From Hirudo medicinalis (Eukaryota; Annelida; Clitellata; Hirudinida; Hirudinidae): a stretch of 64,000 nt of DNA. Location of the stretch: the NCBI GenBank assembly GCA_011800805.1, contig MPNW01000300.1, positions 106,708-170,707 on the forward strand, written 5' to 3'. The position numbers and the translations under genes were made by a program. The notes under the pieces were generated by a model. The model was given only the letters and a program-made list of their open reading frames with translations. It was not told the DNA's origin and ran no database searches. Within the stretch, counting starts at the first letter, position 1, and the number at the start of each line of letters is the position of its first letter. Shown here piece by piece: positions 36,536-49,588 of this stretch.

Positions 36536-38344
36536 CTAAAGCTCAGTAAAATATGTCTCCCTTTCAATGCCCAGCTCCCTGAAAAGAACTGGACACAAAA
36601 GCAAACCACATATTGTCAGCAGAGAGTAGGTTGCAAACTTGTAGGGCAACTCCACCCCTAAACTTCTTCTGGCCGCAGCGTCGTCGGCCTTGCATCCGTT
36701 GAGCTTGCAGACGAGGCCCAAGGAGGCGGACTTGATCAAGAAGCGACACGCAACCAGAACGACGAGACCGAGGACAGTCCTCGACAAGGTAATTATTGCC
36801 CATTCTGCTGTGAGGGGAGTGACAGGGTAGGGGGGATTGATGGCCAAACCTCTGTCAGAAGATAAAGAGGATGCGGATGTAGCCGAGACATTGAGAAAAT
36901 CTCCGAGAGTGGAATTATGTCTGACAAAGCTCCCTGTGACTTGAGAGGCAATGACTGGAGAGGGCATTTGACCCAATTGATAGCTGAGCCAATGAGAGAG
37001 GAGTTGACCACAACAAACAGCAATGATGGTGGTCGTGTCCCCTCTGGCAGTGGACCAAGTATTCTTAGGGGAGGGATAAAAAATACAAAGGGCAAGGGGT
37101 ACAAAGAGGCACAGAAGGAAGGATAGGAGGCCACCCTCGAGAACAAAATGATCAACTAAGTCCATCAGCGACCAGTAGAAGCAGATGAACATTAGCACAA
37201 AGACATAGACAAGGCCTGCCAACACATCCTGTCCAAATAAAACAGTAATAAAAATATAATTAATTTAAAATTATGTCCGTCGATATAAAAACATCACATT
37301 TCAACCATGTCTCAGTTTATGGCATACTCAGGTTTACATAGTCTGAATTCAACTCTGAATTCTGTCCCAAAATTCACAAAATTAACTATTTCTAGAAATT
37401 TTAACCCATATGATTAGCCACAGATTTTGGTAATAATAAAATATTGTTGTGAATGAAATAATCTCTGAAGGTTTGACAATGTCAAAGGTGAAACACTCAC
37501 AAGAACAGAGTGCATCCCCAAATAACATCTGCTACAACACACCAAAATGCACCATAGAATTGCCCCAGCCAAGGTGACCTCTGAAGGGAACTGGAAAAAA
37601 TGTAAACATAACTTTTCAGGAAAACAAAATAATCTTTAAATATTAATTCAGAATTTCCATGAACTAATCTAAAACATATCGTTCAAAACAATGTCAATAA
37701 TTTGTTTATATGTGGCAAGATTAATAAAACACCAACATTTGACACCAAAATGACAATATACTTACAATATATCTTTCCTTGGTTAGAAAATAGATCCCAA
37801 AAGGAATGCCAGCACCCACCATAGCATGAGTTGAGGGCATGCCATACTCCAATGCGTACCTGTCTTCCATACGAACGACTGGAGGAGAGGCAGGCCTTGG
37901 AATTCTCAGTATGTCCTTAGTGGCCTGACCCAAATACATAAATAGACCCCAGAAGAAACATAATCGCCTGCCTACGTATCCGTCTACATTCCAAAACCAG
38001 AATGGAAAGAAGCAGATATAAAATATTTCGTTGCCCAAATTTGAACCAAAGCAGAAAATGTGGTATAGGAATCTATTGGTAACTTTGAATTTCAGGCTCC
38101 CTGAATGCAAATCAGATTTTAAGTTTCTATCCCATTCTTTCTCAGAATCGGACTTTTTTCCGTTCTTTCCTTTTCTCTTAGAAATATTGACGACGTCTGA
38201 GAGCTCGGAAATGCCGAAAAAATTGCTTGGTTTCCCAGCGCCGTTATCATTAAGAGGTTCTGATTCCAAAACACTGACACCGCAGATTCGTTGGAAATCA
38301 GCAACTAGTTGTGGGGAATGTAAAGTGGACAACAATTTAGCCAT
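36536..38344 (-). CDS. SGPP: Sphingosine-1-phosphate phosphatase, complete
   Basis: Three exons: 37766-38344, 37501-37590, 36536-37228, all phase 0, giving 453 aa (human SGPP1 441, SGPP2 399). The start MAKLLSTLHSPQLVADFQRI matches the family N-terminus. All three lipid-phosphatase (PAP2) signatures are intact: KDILRIPRP (Lys143, Arg150-Pro151), PSTH (170-173) and SRCYLGMHSVLD (Ser213-Arg214, His220, Asp224). These form the active site that removes phosphate from sphingosine-1-phosphate in the ER, feeding sphingosine back into ceramide. Multiple hydrophobic helices continue through exon 3, with the conserved RGDTTTIIA and VELPYKFATYS blocks near the end. Whether it is closer to SGPP1 or SGPP2 cannot be decided by eye. 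Confidence 0.95.
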
Positions 38345-39377
38345 GTTGAACTAATTAGACAGTTATTTTCAAGCTGCCGAATTTATCGAATAAATGCCGG
38401 ATCCGCCCCAAAATAACAACAGAGGGGTCTAAACCAAAGATTTATTTAGATATTTCATGTCGAAAAGTCCTAATTAAAAGCTTTATTATCAAAAAAATCA
38501 AAGTTAAAAAAAGTTAATGCCGATTTTCTATACCAACTTTATGATCAAGGAAGAATAATTTTTGGCAAGCGAAATACCCGAGCAACAGACCTGGCATTTT
38601 CTCATTTTCGCTATTTTCAAAGTTCAGGATATACCTAGCTCCTAACATCTATTTTTTTCACAAGTTTTTGCGTCAAAACTTGTGCTTTATTGGAATAACC
38701 TTTAGGGTCTCCTCTGCAGGTTATTGACAGCAATATGGTAAAAAATGAACTCTATTAACTCCTCCAACAAACTAAATCTATTTATTTTTAAATAATTCTC
38801 AAAGAAAACCAATAAAAACTTCAGTCACCTTCACAGCCAAAATATAAAACACAAACCAAAAACCAGACAACATTTTAGTCTTTCTGAATATCTTGCCAGC
38901 AGTGTTAAGGAAATTAATAAAAATGTTTACAATTTCTTAAAATAAACCATCAGTATTAAGTAAGATAACTAGCAAGTTCCTCATTTGGAATTACAGTGAA
39001 TTAGCACAAGGGCTGGCTTGACTAATAAAAATTTTAAAATAATTTGATTGTGTTTAACAAGGTAGCCTAGTAATGTAGGATATAATAATAATGACTATAA
39101 TAAAGATAGATACATTGCAATGACGATACAACTCCTGGAACACATGAACACATAATACTGTCCTGACTAACTAATCGGCAAAGAAATACTAAAATACCAA
39201 TGGATGTTGTGGGAATAATTTACAGAAACAAAAACTCTCATAACAATCCTAGAACACTTGTTGAAAATATCTCACAAACAGGTGGAACATGACTTACAAA
39301 ACAAAACAAAGCGATTGACTCATATCTGGTTGGTCAGAAAATTCATCATAACTCTATTGATCAGTACATGAAAGAGA
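38345..39377. other. Space between SGPP start and ZNF292-like stop
   Basis: About 1 kb, A/T-rich, expected to hold the SGPP promoter and the 3' untranslated region of the upstream minus-strand gene. No frame or repeat is recognised. Confidence 0.5.
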
Positions 39378-42300
39378 TCACAAACCAGGATGCTCAACAA
39401 CTAGGTGTCTGTCAAGTTGAGAAAAATCCTTTATAGGATGCTGGCAGCTGAGGCAACTCAGGTCACTCGCAACGTTGAGAGATCGAAACCTACTCCTTAT
39501 CGTGTTTGCCCTGCACTTGGATATTGAAGATGAGAATGATTGTACAGGGGTTGCTGATCCTGAGGAATTCATCCATGAATTTAGTGAGCATGGGGAAGGA
39601 GGGTTCTCAAAAAGAAGAGGGATTTCAATGGCCTTGGAGGCGAGAGGAAGCAGAAGATCAATGCTCTCGACTGCTTCGCCTGTAGCGTGGACAGTTGCGG
39701 TGCTTGCACTATTTGAAGCAACTGTGTTACTGAGTAGAGTAGAAACATGAATGGCCTCACATATTTCTTTAGATAAATCCCCAGAATATGTTCCTTCATC
39801 ATGTTGTTTTGAAACAAGTTTTAATGATGACTCTGCCTCTTGACTATTTCGAGGCTCGTCCACTGTAGATGTTGTCGAAATAGGTATTACCTTGTCGTTC
39901 GAGCGGTCGCACGACGAATGGTTGATGATTCCGACCACACTTCCGGTCGTGCAAGTTGGCACAATACTGGCAGAACTGCAAACGACATCAACTAAGGTCA
40001 TTGTCATGGAGGAGATGGGGGTTGGTGTATGAGCTACACCACTTTCACAATAATCAGTATTAAGTTCAATATCTTGATTTGTTGAATAAATCTCATTATG
40101 AGCTGGATTGGACACTAGTCCGATGGACTCCCCAGCGGACAAAAAGAGGTCACCAAAGCCGCAACAACTACCGGTGCCCGTACTAGGGATAGAGACAACA
40201 GTGGCATTTTTGAAATCGAAGATGGCGTCTAGCTTTTCGGACTTGTCGGACGAGAAAGAAGAAATTTTGATGACACCCATATTTTTGTCCAATTGTGATG
40301 ATGATGCAAATGCGAGAGAAGAGAACGGCAAAGAACTAAGTAAAGAAGCCGAGGAACAAAGTGCAGAATGGGCCAAAGGATCGGATTCGGCATTCCTCGA
40401 CAATTTTGGCGCATCGATAACCTGCTCAGAATTTGTAGGAGAGAACGTCAACGACGTCGGTAATTGCAAAGGAAACGACGCATTCGGCGATTTGTCCGAA
40501 GCAGAAGGCGAGATCGACATCCTCGGTCTCTGAGACAACCAAGTCACTTTCAATGACTTCGTCTCGGTTAATGTCGAATGCGATGACGTCGACGATGGTG
40601 AAAATGGCGACGGTAACGGCAACGGAAATGACAAAGCAGCCAGGACTGGAATGAAAGATGGCTTCGACAAGAAAGTTGCGGGAGATGCCACCGGCGATAG
40701 CTGCGCCGACGAAGGCGGTGATCTCGGAGTTGCTGCAGTCGCCGGGGACAAAGAAAGCGGTGTCGCGTCGTCCGCCACTGATAAAAAGATTGCATTTGAC
40801 GTTGGAGTTGAGAATAGCAACGACCTCGAAGGTACTAGCTGCTGGGGCAACGATGCCATCGCACCCGATGTTGCCAGAAGCGAAGTCAACGGCGACAGAG
40901 ATGTCGACAAGGTAAAAGTTGACAAACGGGAGGGGGATGATAATGATGGCGAAGCGGGCGATTCGGAGAGAGCGGCAGAGTTCAGGGATAGTGCCGACAA
41001 TGACGAAACTAAAGGAAGGGACTGTTGCCGAATTGCAACCGCAGAAGACGACGACGAGGACTCTAGCGATATCATCGATCGGGGCGGGGAAGGCTCGGAA
41101 TGTAAAGGAGGCACGTGACCGCTCGGAGGTTCAAACATGGGCAGCGATGAAGACAAAGATGTGACGGAAGGATCGCAAGAAGAGGATAGCTGGACGAAGG
41201 AGATCGAAGGCTTCAGGGTCATCGAGAAGTGACGATGATGGTTATTCGATCGCGATTCAATGTTCTGGATATGCGGTCTTCCGTCGAATCTTTCGACCAG
41301 TACCCTTAATCGCCGACGTTTCATGACCCTGGCCAAGTCGAGCCGGGGCAAAGCTACCTTGGCAACCCCGTTCAATTTTATGTCTTCCCTAACGATCAAT
41401 TGACTCAGCTCAGTTCGTTCTTTCTCTTTGACTTTCTTCGATGAAAAACAACCGACGATTTCTTCGTAACGGCGCTTGTACAAAATGCAGGCGCTCGAGT
41501 CGTCGACTAAGCAGTCGCTGGAGTCGCCGATGGTCGAGACGAGACTGCGAGAATCTTCAGAAATATTTTCAGGGGATTTTTCTGGGCTAGCATCCGATTT
41601 TATCAATTGATCGGCATTGCCTGAAGTGCGCAATTCGTCGACTGGCGTAACCACGCCGTTCTGGGATCTTTCACCTGTCTGCTCGACATCGCAGACAGAC
41701 AACTCGCTGTCAATGACTCCTCTAATCAAGGTCAAGTAGTCTTTCTGACTCTTTGAGGCAATAGTAGTTGCTCCAAATTGAATGTTGTCTGGCATTTGTT
41801 TGGAGCCTCCTTCGTCTGGAATGATATGAGAATCAAGTGTGTCGTACGTGAGAACATCCATTGAAGTGCTAGCTTTCTCGATTGCATGAATGTTTGTTTC
41901 TTTAAGCCCCAGATGGCAGCTATCATCCATGCAATTTGTGGCACTTAAGCTATTTTCTTCAATAGTCTGCCAATCAGCATTGGGCAAACCATCGGAATGA
42001 ATAGCAAAATACATATCGGTCGCGAGGGTCTCCGACATTCTCGCGACAAGGTCTGTCTTTTCTTTAGGTCCGACCGAAGCCGTTATCGGAATCTCCTCGG
42101 CTTGTTCGGGAATTTCAAAGAGAACGTCGCATCGAAGAATCGGGCTTTCATCCCTAAGTCTTACATCTTCATCTCTAACAGAAACAGGTAAGTCATTATT
42201 TCCCATTTTATCCTCACACATCTCCTTAACAAATACACGATCGTTATCGCCACTTTCAACGTCATCCGCCTCTAGTTGAGCCAACTTAAAATTTTCTTCA

Positions 42301-45300
42301 ATTCTATCAATATTTTTGAACTCTGTGACAAGATAATCTTTAACCATCAATGTCAAGTCCTTATTATTGCTAGCACGTTCTATCTCCTCGAATCTAATTC
42401 CGTCGATTCTTTCGTCCGCAATGGCTGGAGGTTCGCCCGAACTAGAAGTAAGAGCTCTCTCTCCATCGCCGAACTCCTCGATCTTCGTCAACTCCGGCAC
42501 GCTCGAGCACGATGCCGAATTGCCTATCGTCGCGGCGACGCACGGTCGCGGATCGTCGGCGAGAGTCTCTTTCGGGTTGCATTTGCTTTTGACGGCTTTG
42601 GCCCGTTCCTTTTCTAGGCGCATCCGTAACAATTTTTCCTTCAACTTCTGCTTGCGGACGGCCAAAAAATTAGACGACTGGCTAGATTTCTGCTTATCTG
42701 CAGGAGGAAACAATGCACCTACCCTCTGCTTCTTTCTCGTATATTTTCCCTTTTCTGCTTTCAAACTTTCCTGCTCTAATTTTACGACAGTTGGAGGAGC
42801 ACGATCGCATCGAATGCACTCGACCGGGGCGAGGTCGAACTTGTCGAGTCGCTTCCTATATTTCCTCTTCCTGGTGGTTGGGAAAACCTTCCAGTGAGAA
42901 TCCTGGCTGTTGTAATTGTCTGACCTATCATTGCTGCATTCATCAGCTGTCACAGTGGTGATACTGCAGTCTGATTCGTCGCAGGTCGACGGGTGCAATC
43001 TCGGCCTACCTCTCCGTCTCTTAATGCCCGTGAACTTCTGGGACAAGATCAATTCGTCTCTTGCTTTTCTGTGTCTGGATAAAGCACAAATAAAAGTTCA
43101 GAAATCAGTAATGAATATTTTTATTGATTAAACATTGAAAATAATGCTTCATTAATGTATTATACATTAGCTTTTTAAACCGGCTTCGCCAGTCAAACTA
43201 CATATATGTATGAATTCAGCCAGCTACTTGCCCTCAAAGAACTGGGCGATTGGGATGGTGCTCCCGATGGGACTCGAACCAGTGCCACCATTGTGAGAGG
43301 GAAGTTTCAAACATTAGACCATACGGGACCATACCACAATGCTCCTTGTTTTCAGAAGCTCTCGAGTTTAAAGCTCGTATGCGATTTAGGAAAAGGTGAA
43401 AGTTGGAAAACTTGAAAGCAGCACAGTTGAAATACAAATGGCATAGAGAATGACGTATGCCAATTTCAAGTCACTACTGTTCACCATTTGGGAGGAGTTC
43501 TTGGGGCAGACACATACACACACTTTCTGTTTTACAAAGTCCGAAGTGCGGAAGCTCGTTCGGGTCGTCGAGAACAAAGGAAACCTAATTCCAGATTCTC
43601 ATAAAAAGACACTGATGCCATGATAACCTCTTATTTGGAAAAATTTCTTTTTTATAAATACTAAATATTAACTTGCTTGCATTTGACTTATTGCATTTAT
43701 ATTAGTGCCAATAAATAACGAATCGAGGTTGCATAGCGATCTTTCCTAACGTACGCTTTAACACGGTAAATCTTCATGTTGATTGAGCAATCTCTAAATA
43801 TCATCCAAAAATCCTAAAAATTATACAAATGTTGCTTTCCATAAAAAGGAACAAAATTAAAACTAATGTGTAACATTGAATTCAACAAAAATATTTTTCT
43901 GGACCACTCTAATATATATTACTACAATAGTTTCAATTCAAACTACTATCATTATCACGGATTACTATTACCATTGAAGATGATAATTACCTGATTTTCC
44001 TGAAGCAATTCCTCTTAAAGTCCCAAACCCAGCCACACTGCTTGTAGTGCTGGGCCATGAGAAGTTCGAGGTCGCCCCAGCTACCCTCGGATCTCCACCT
44101 GGAATCCCTAAGACGTTCGACGGCTTTTTTCACCTCCTCAAAAATCTCTTCCATCTCCATGTCCTTAGTAACTTCCAGATGTCCATCTTTCTGCATGACA
44201 AAAGATGAATCATCAGATGGCTCGATCTTGAGAAAGGTTAGATGGCCTTTCGCCCCACCCCGATCCAATTTATCTGCAGGATGTATTCATTGCAACTTGT
44301 GATTAGTATATTCATGACTTTATTTGAAATGTATTCTGGAGATTTCGTTGAATCTTTGAAAAGAGTAAGTCTCAAAAAACTAAAGACCGACCTCGAGATT
44401 TGTCCTCTTCGAGTTCTCTAGTTGATTCGCTTTTGATGAAAAGATTTCTTATTGAATCAAAGCTCATGTTGCTTGGTTGGAGGAAGGCAGAAGACAGGAA
44501 GCACGACTGTATGGAATGTAACAAAATATATCCTTATGCGTTCCAGTCGTTCTTACTTTAAAATCATTTTCCTGACCAAGCCCTAATAACTGAAAGCTTG
44601 AAGCCTTATTGATCCTTATTCTGGTAAGTAATTCACTTAATCCAATAAAGATGGACTTTAGCTAAAACACGAATAGATTCAATTTACTTTGCAATGCGCG
44701 TACGGCATCAGAGGCCCTTAATTGCATTTGAGCATCTATTCCCCAAGGGAGCAAGGATGCAAGTCAGATCATGAACACAACACAATAAGGCTGTTCATTT
44801 TCCTCACATCCAGGAATTTTTAATAAAAAATGCTTGTTACAGAATAATTACCAACCAGAGCAACGTCATTACGTCCTGCAAGCCTAGAAATGTCCACGAG
44901 AACCTTGCAGATCGTGGACAAATTTTCCGATGCCTCGTCCTCTTCGGCCTTCGATCTTCCTGGAAGCGTATTCACGACATAATGTCTGAACCTCTCCTTC
45001 TTTAGAAGGTCCAGCAGAATCAGCGAACATAGTCGAAGATGCTGCCCTCCGCACTAGAAAAGCAAACGAGGTTCAAATAAAGCATTTGTAAGAAGCAGTG
45101 CTTAAAATCAATTCACCAGTTTTCTAAAAAATAAAATAAAAAAGCAAGTTTTAATCAATTGGATGGTCACTCTGATCGCATAGATTCGTTGTCACTGACC
45201 TCAGAAAGGATCTTCTTCACTAGCATGATCGTCTGCCAAACATTTGCACTGTCGCCTACCAATTCCTTCATCATTGCCACCATCCAGCTAGAGCCACTAC

Positions 45301-48300
45301 ATTCTTTAATCTCATCATGGTTATCAGTTCTCTGGAGATCTGGATAGCTACTGCCATCTCCCTCACAAATGACTGTGCTGTCTCTCACTATGTTGGTTTC
45401 CTTTTGAAAGCGATTACCAAATATTTCATTAACGTGCGGTTCAGATGATATAGGCACGGTTTTGTGTTTTGCACAGGAAGAGAGGGAGGCGACCTGCTCC
45501 GGCGACGCGAACTTAAATAACTTCTCACGTTTTCCCCAGTTCTTTTCCACTTCCAGCCATTTGCCGATTAGCATCTGGAAATGAAATACATTGTGATGTT
45601 AAATCATATTAAAGCATGTTCAAATACAATCTTGTTTCCTTTGCCTTGTTGGATATAATCTGGTGTTTAGCAAATCAACAAGATGCATCCACATAAAACA
45701 AATAACCTCCAGTCTGGAAATGTCTGAAATCTCTCCTTTTCTCCATACTATTAGTAACAGTGTCCTAAGAACGATTGGATGGTATTTTTGGAACATCTCT
45801 TGAAATTCCAGGAATCCATAACCAGTCATGTGAAATATTTGTACAACAATTTGGAGAGGAATTTTTGAGCACTTAAAAAAAATCCACATCATGAAAGATT
45901 CAGAATGATCACAAATTAGATTGAAATTGTGCAATTTAATCATAATCACTTATTTTATAATTGTTTGATTGAACTCGGTAAACCTCACCAGCTCATAGAA
46001 AAGATCCTCAAAATAACATTTAGCTTTGTTTTTGTTCTGATTATCTGTCTCTAAGTGATCACAGTCTGACAAATCTCTACTTCCCAGACAACTGTGAGTT
46101 GTGGACTCAAACAGCTCCTCCAGCTTTTGGAGACCTGGTTGGCTTGATGAGATGCCAATAATTCCTTCACTTTCACTATTTTTATTTCCATGGAAGATTT
46201 GATCATGAGACGTCGTACAAGCAATCCTAGGTGGTAAAGAGTTATTACGGATGCACCAAGAGCTTTCAGAATCACAATGGACTCTTCTTCTCTTTGTCTG
46301 CGAGTCCACAAAAGAGTCAACATCATCAATGCTTCTCTTGTGAAGTGAGGTTGATGTTTCGTTTACAACTTCTCCAACGATGGAGTCCAGGTGATTAGAG
46401 AAGTCAGACGAGGCTATCATTTGGCCGAACCTATCGAAAAGGCAACCAGATGTCGGATCGACATGGAAAGCGTCCGGTCCAAGACCGTGCAGTACGGAAG
46501 TAGATCCAACGACTCTAGTCCGCTCAGATTCCGCACCAAGAGGATCGTTAAAGCCAAAGTGACAGGTCAGATGTAGAAGAAGTGTGATTGCAGACACATC
46601 CTTGGACATAACGTGATGCCTGACTGCCCATCTAAGCAAGTTAAATGCCAGATCAAGGCAATTATGTTCTACCAAGAACTTAATTCTTGATCTCAGTGAC
46701 TCCGGCTGCTCTGTCACTGTCAGGAATTCTAAAACTAGAAAAAGAAAGACGAGCCGTCGTTAAACGGAAAAGCGGCAAACTCAATCACTTTTTGATTAGT
46801 TTGAATAGTCAAATGAACCAATTCGTGTAATCAAAACAATGCTAAGGAATTGGAATGATTGCTGCCTTCGAACTTAATTTTAAGTCACTACAGGAAAACC
46901 ATAAAGATGAAAATGTAACTTGTAATGTGAGTGATATGGACACATTGCATGTGATGACGACTCATTTGGCAGAACGATTTTTAATCTAATTTATTACCTT
47001 AAAGGTAATTTAATGTGAAATTAAAATATTATTTACGTCTGCTACCGCAGTAAAAGTACTCATTATGCAACAAATAACATAAAGTTGTGTACCTATACAT
47101 TTTTTCATTGTTTGCCAAAAATATGTAGTTTGTTTATCTAGTTCATTTGTATTGTTGGTTGGAACTTCCCAAGCAGGTCCATACAAGTTTAGATAATCAG
47201 TGCTCCTTTATGTATTAGTGGTCATTACCTAACTCATGCTTAGCCAACCAATCACATGTTAACATCTCAATTCAGCTATAGCCTGAATAAATAAATGTGA
47301 TAGAAAAAAGATCTTTCGACCGTCATCAAAGATAAAGAAATGAACTCGATAATACAATCCTACCTTCTCCATGGTCGACTTCTTTGTCTCTCATAAGAGC
47401 TCCTAGTGTCGGGTTACCCCACGGATCCCTCGAGATTCTTTCCAACGACACAAGATAGAAAACATCCAATCTGAGGCCAGCTTGCCTGACCTTCGAGAGA
47501 CATGATTGAATGACAGAAGTGAACAAATTTTTTGAAGCAAGCAGGTAGGGTGTGTTGTCCATGTCAGTGGGATTTGTTATGAACAGATCAAAGCATCTCC
47601 TGGTTAAATTGCATTTAACATTCTTATTGTCATTGGAGCTAAGTAAAACAACTTACTAATAATTTTAAGCAACACTAAAGTATAGAAATAAAATCACAAA
47701 TGGTAAAATCATGATTTTAGACAACATTTTGAAAACTGACAGATAAAAGAGCTTTATGGGCACAATGGATTGCAATCCATGTTCTCCAGGAAAGGCACAT
47801 CTTATGTTGATGTATGAACACAAGGAGACGCTAATGATGTTGATCTTCGACTGAAGAGGCAGCGACTCAAGCAGAGCCCTTGAGATCAGCTACAAATTAT
47901 TTTCAATGTTGCTAACCCTTACAGCATGAAATGTAATCATATAGTAATGTCCATCACAATAAATATCTGCATGCTCTAAACCTCTAATTGCATAATTGCT
48001 CATTTTCAGCAATACAATCACATAATCCTAATAATTCTCCTGAAGTGGTTGCAACTAGTTAGCTGGAGAATTGTAAGGCATATTGAAAAAAAACTCTTAA
48101 TGCTTCACTCTTGCTTAAATCATTGAGCTTTGTACTTCAAACAATTCCAGACAGCATTTAATATCTCTGCAACATTTTACTTTTATGTAAAAGGATCCTT
48201 GTTAAGATCTTAACAAATGACGTTTAAGAAGATGCTTCTGTACATGCTGTGCAAATCAACTGCACTTATGGAAGCTCAAGTGACAAAATTGAAAAGTACG

Positions 48301-48506
48301 ACCTACTTTCCTCTGACTCGTAAGCTTACAATGATTTGTAAAAATAATCAACGTAATTTTACTCTTTGACTCAAAACCAGAAGCCAAGTCAAATCATTTA
48401 CTTTATTCAATTGGTCGTAGAACTTGTAACGGTTTTTAGGTGTGAACTTCTTGATACACTTCTCAACCAAACTTTCCAAGTGCTTATAAAATTTAGTACA
48501 AGTCAT
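39378..48506 (-). CDS. ZNF292/RLF/ZNF654-family nuclear protein, complete
   Basis: Ten coding exons: 48402-48506, 47741-47889, 47364-47599, 45989-46728, 45707-45871, 45200-45574, 44856-45053, 44392-44506, 43991-44273, 39378-43074. Phases join to 2020 aa. The start ATG follows an in-frame TGA. The first about 790 residues align in order with the alpha-helical N-terminal region of ZNF292 (DVFYLVSLERISRDPWGNP, FLTVTEQPESLRSRIKFL, CFLSSAFLQPS, GWVWDFKRNCF). The 1232-codon last exon opens with an AT-hook, KRRRGRPRLHP (about 807-817), then a Ser/Thr/Pro-rich low-complexity region. It ends with one C2H2 finger (Cys1996, Cys1999, His2012, His2017) just before the stop. The vertebrate proteins bind DNA and regulate transcription. 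ZNF292 has many zinc fingers; here only one is visible. Confidence 0.88.
43260..43330 (-). repeat. Degenerate tRNA-Glu(CTC)-like sequence in an intron
   Basis: On the minus strand it shows a D-arm (TGGTCTAATGTTTGAAAC), a CTCTCAC anticodon loop (anticodon CTC) and a T-arm GGTTCGAGTCCC. The acceptor stem is imperfect (GGTCCCG against CGGGAGC) and the anticodon stem does not pair. It lies in the intron between exons 9 and 10 of the ZNF292-like gene and resembles 63144-63218 including flanking GATTnGGAnGGT, which suggests a dispersed tRNA-derived repeat, not a working tRNA. Confidence 0.6.
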
Positions 48507-49588
48507 ATCTACCAGAAAGTTACGTCAAGTTACATCGGCGTTTACTGGCCACTCCGCAACAAAGATAGCGATAATGCATTTAAATAAAACATTGGACAGC
48601 CTGTTGATATTTTGAAAAGTTAATTTTCCTTGAGCAAAAAAGTAGATATTTGATCTATAAACGATTTGTTAACAATTAGATTACGCTTAATTCTATAAAA
48701 TTAAAATATATCTTTAGGTACTAACAATGCTGGAATAATGGAGAGTCGACTACTTCAATAACATGCAAGTAGAATATCAAATAATAAATTACTAAACAAA
48801 TCACACTTTATAAGAAATAATTAGCATTAAATTATTCGTTCATGGAGTCACTTGAGATTTCCAGAGAACATATGCTCTTATTGGATTGCCTTTCTAGCAT
48901 GACTCCATGTCATGACTGTTGTGTTTTGACATGTTACGACTGTTTCATAGTTGTGATGTGTCGTGTTGAACAACCCCAGTTTAGAACCCCGTTGCAAGAA
49001 CCATTGTGAAGCGGCGACACTAATGGTTATTAATATATATAATGATCAGTGGCAGATTTAGGGGACTGCCATGGCTCCCTGTGATTTTTAAAATCTAAGA
49101 AACAAAATTATTTTAAACATATTTCGTTTCAATAATTTATGACTTTGGACGAAGATATTAGTAGCTGTGGCCCCCGCCAAAATATTTATTATTGTCAGCT
49201 AAGCTTTTACCTCAGTGGATATAATAACCAAACTGATACCTTATATTTAATAAATAAGTGGACGTTTTCGTTTGACAAATTAAAAATAGCTCATAAGTAA
49301 TATTCAAGAATTCAAGAAGAGGTTTTACCTCTAACAAAAAAAAGCTATACGTCTCTCAAGATTGGATTGCGCTATGATTGATGAAAATCGTCATAAACGT
49401 GCATTTTTGTAATTTGAGGAATTTTTTTCACTAAGTTATTAAAGAAAAATTAAAAGTTGGCATAAAGTTGTTTCATTAATTATCTTTTTATTTAAAAAAA
49501 AACGTTGGAACGTCATCCAAAAACAAATATCTATCAAAATATCTAATGGACTGATCTAACAAAAGTCAGATTTGAAATTTCGTGAAAA
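48507..49588. other. Divergent intergenic space with a SINE fragment
   Basis: Lies between the starts of the minus-strand ZNF292-like gene and the first receptor paralogue, so it should carry both promoters. About 48936-49007 (ATGTGTCGTGTTGAACAACCCCAG and neighbours) resembles the B-box half of the SINE family in plus orientation. Nothing else is recognised. Confidence 0.45.

Noticed and set aside
36917..38354. Plus-strand frames over SGPP
   Set aside because: Antisense shadows of exons with full homology on the minus strand.
40108..42961. Several long plus-strand frames
   Set aside because: They are antisense shadows of the 3.7-kb last exon of the ZNF292-like gene.
45620..45706. Extension of the ZNF292-like exon beyond 45707 (frame continues to 45620)
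   Set aside because: The frame continues but the donor CTGGAG|GTTATT at 45707 keeps phase with the next exon and matches the family sequence; the extension does not.
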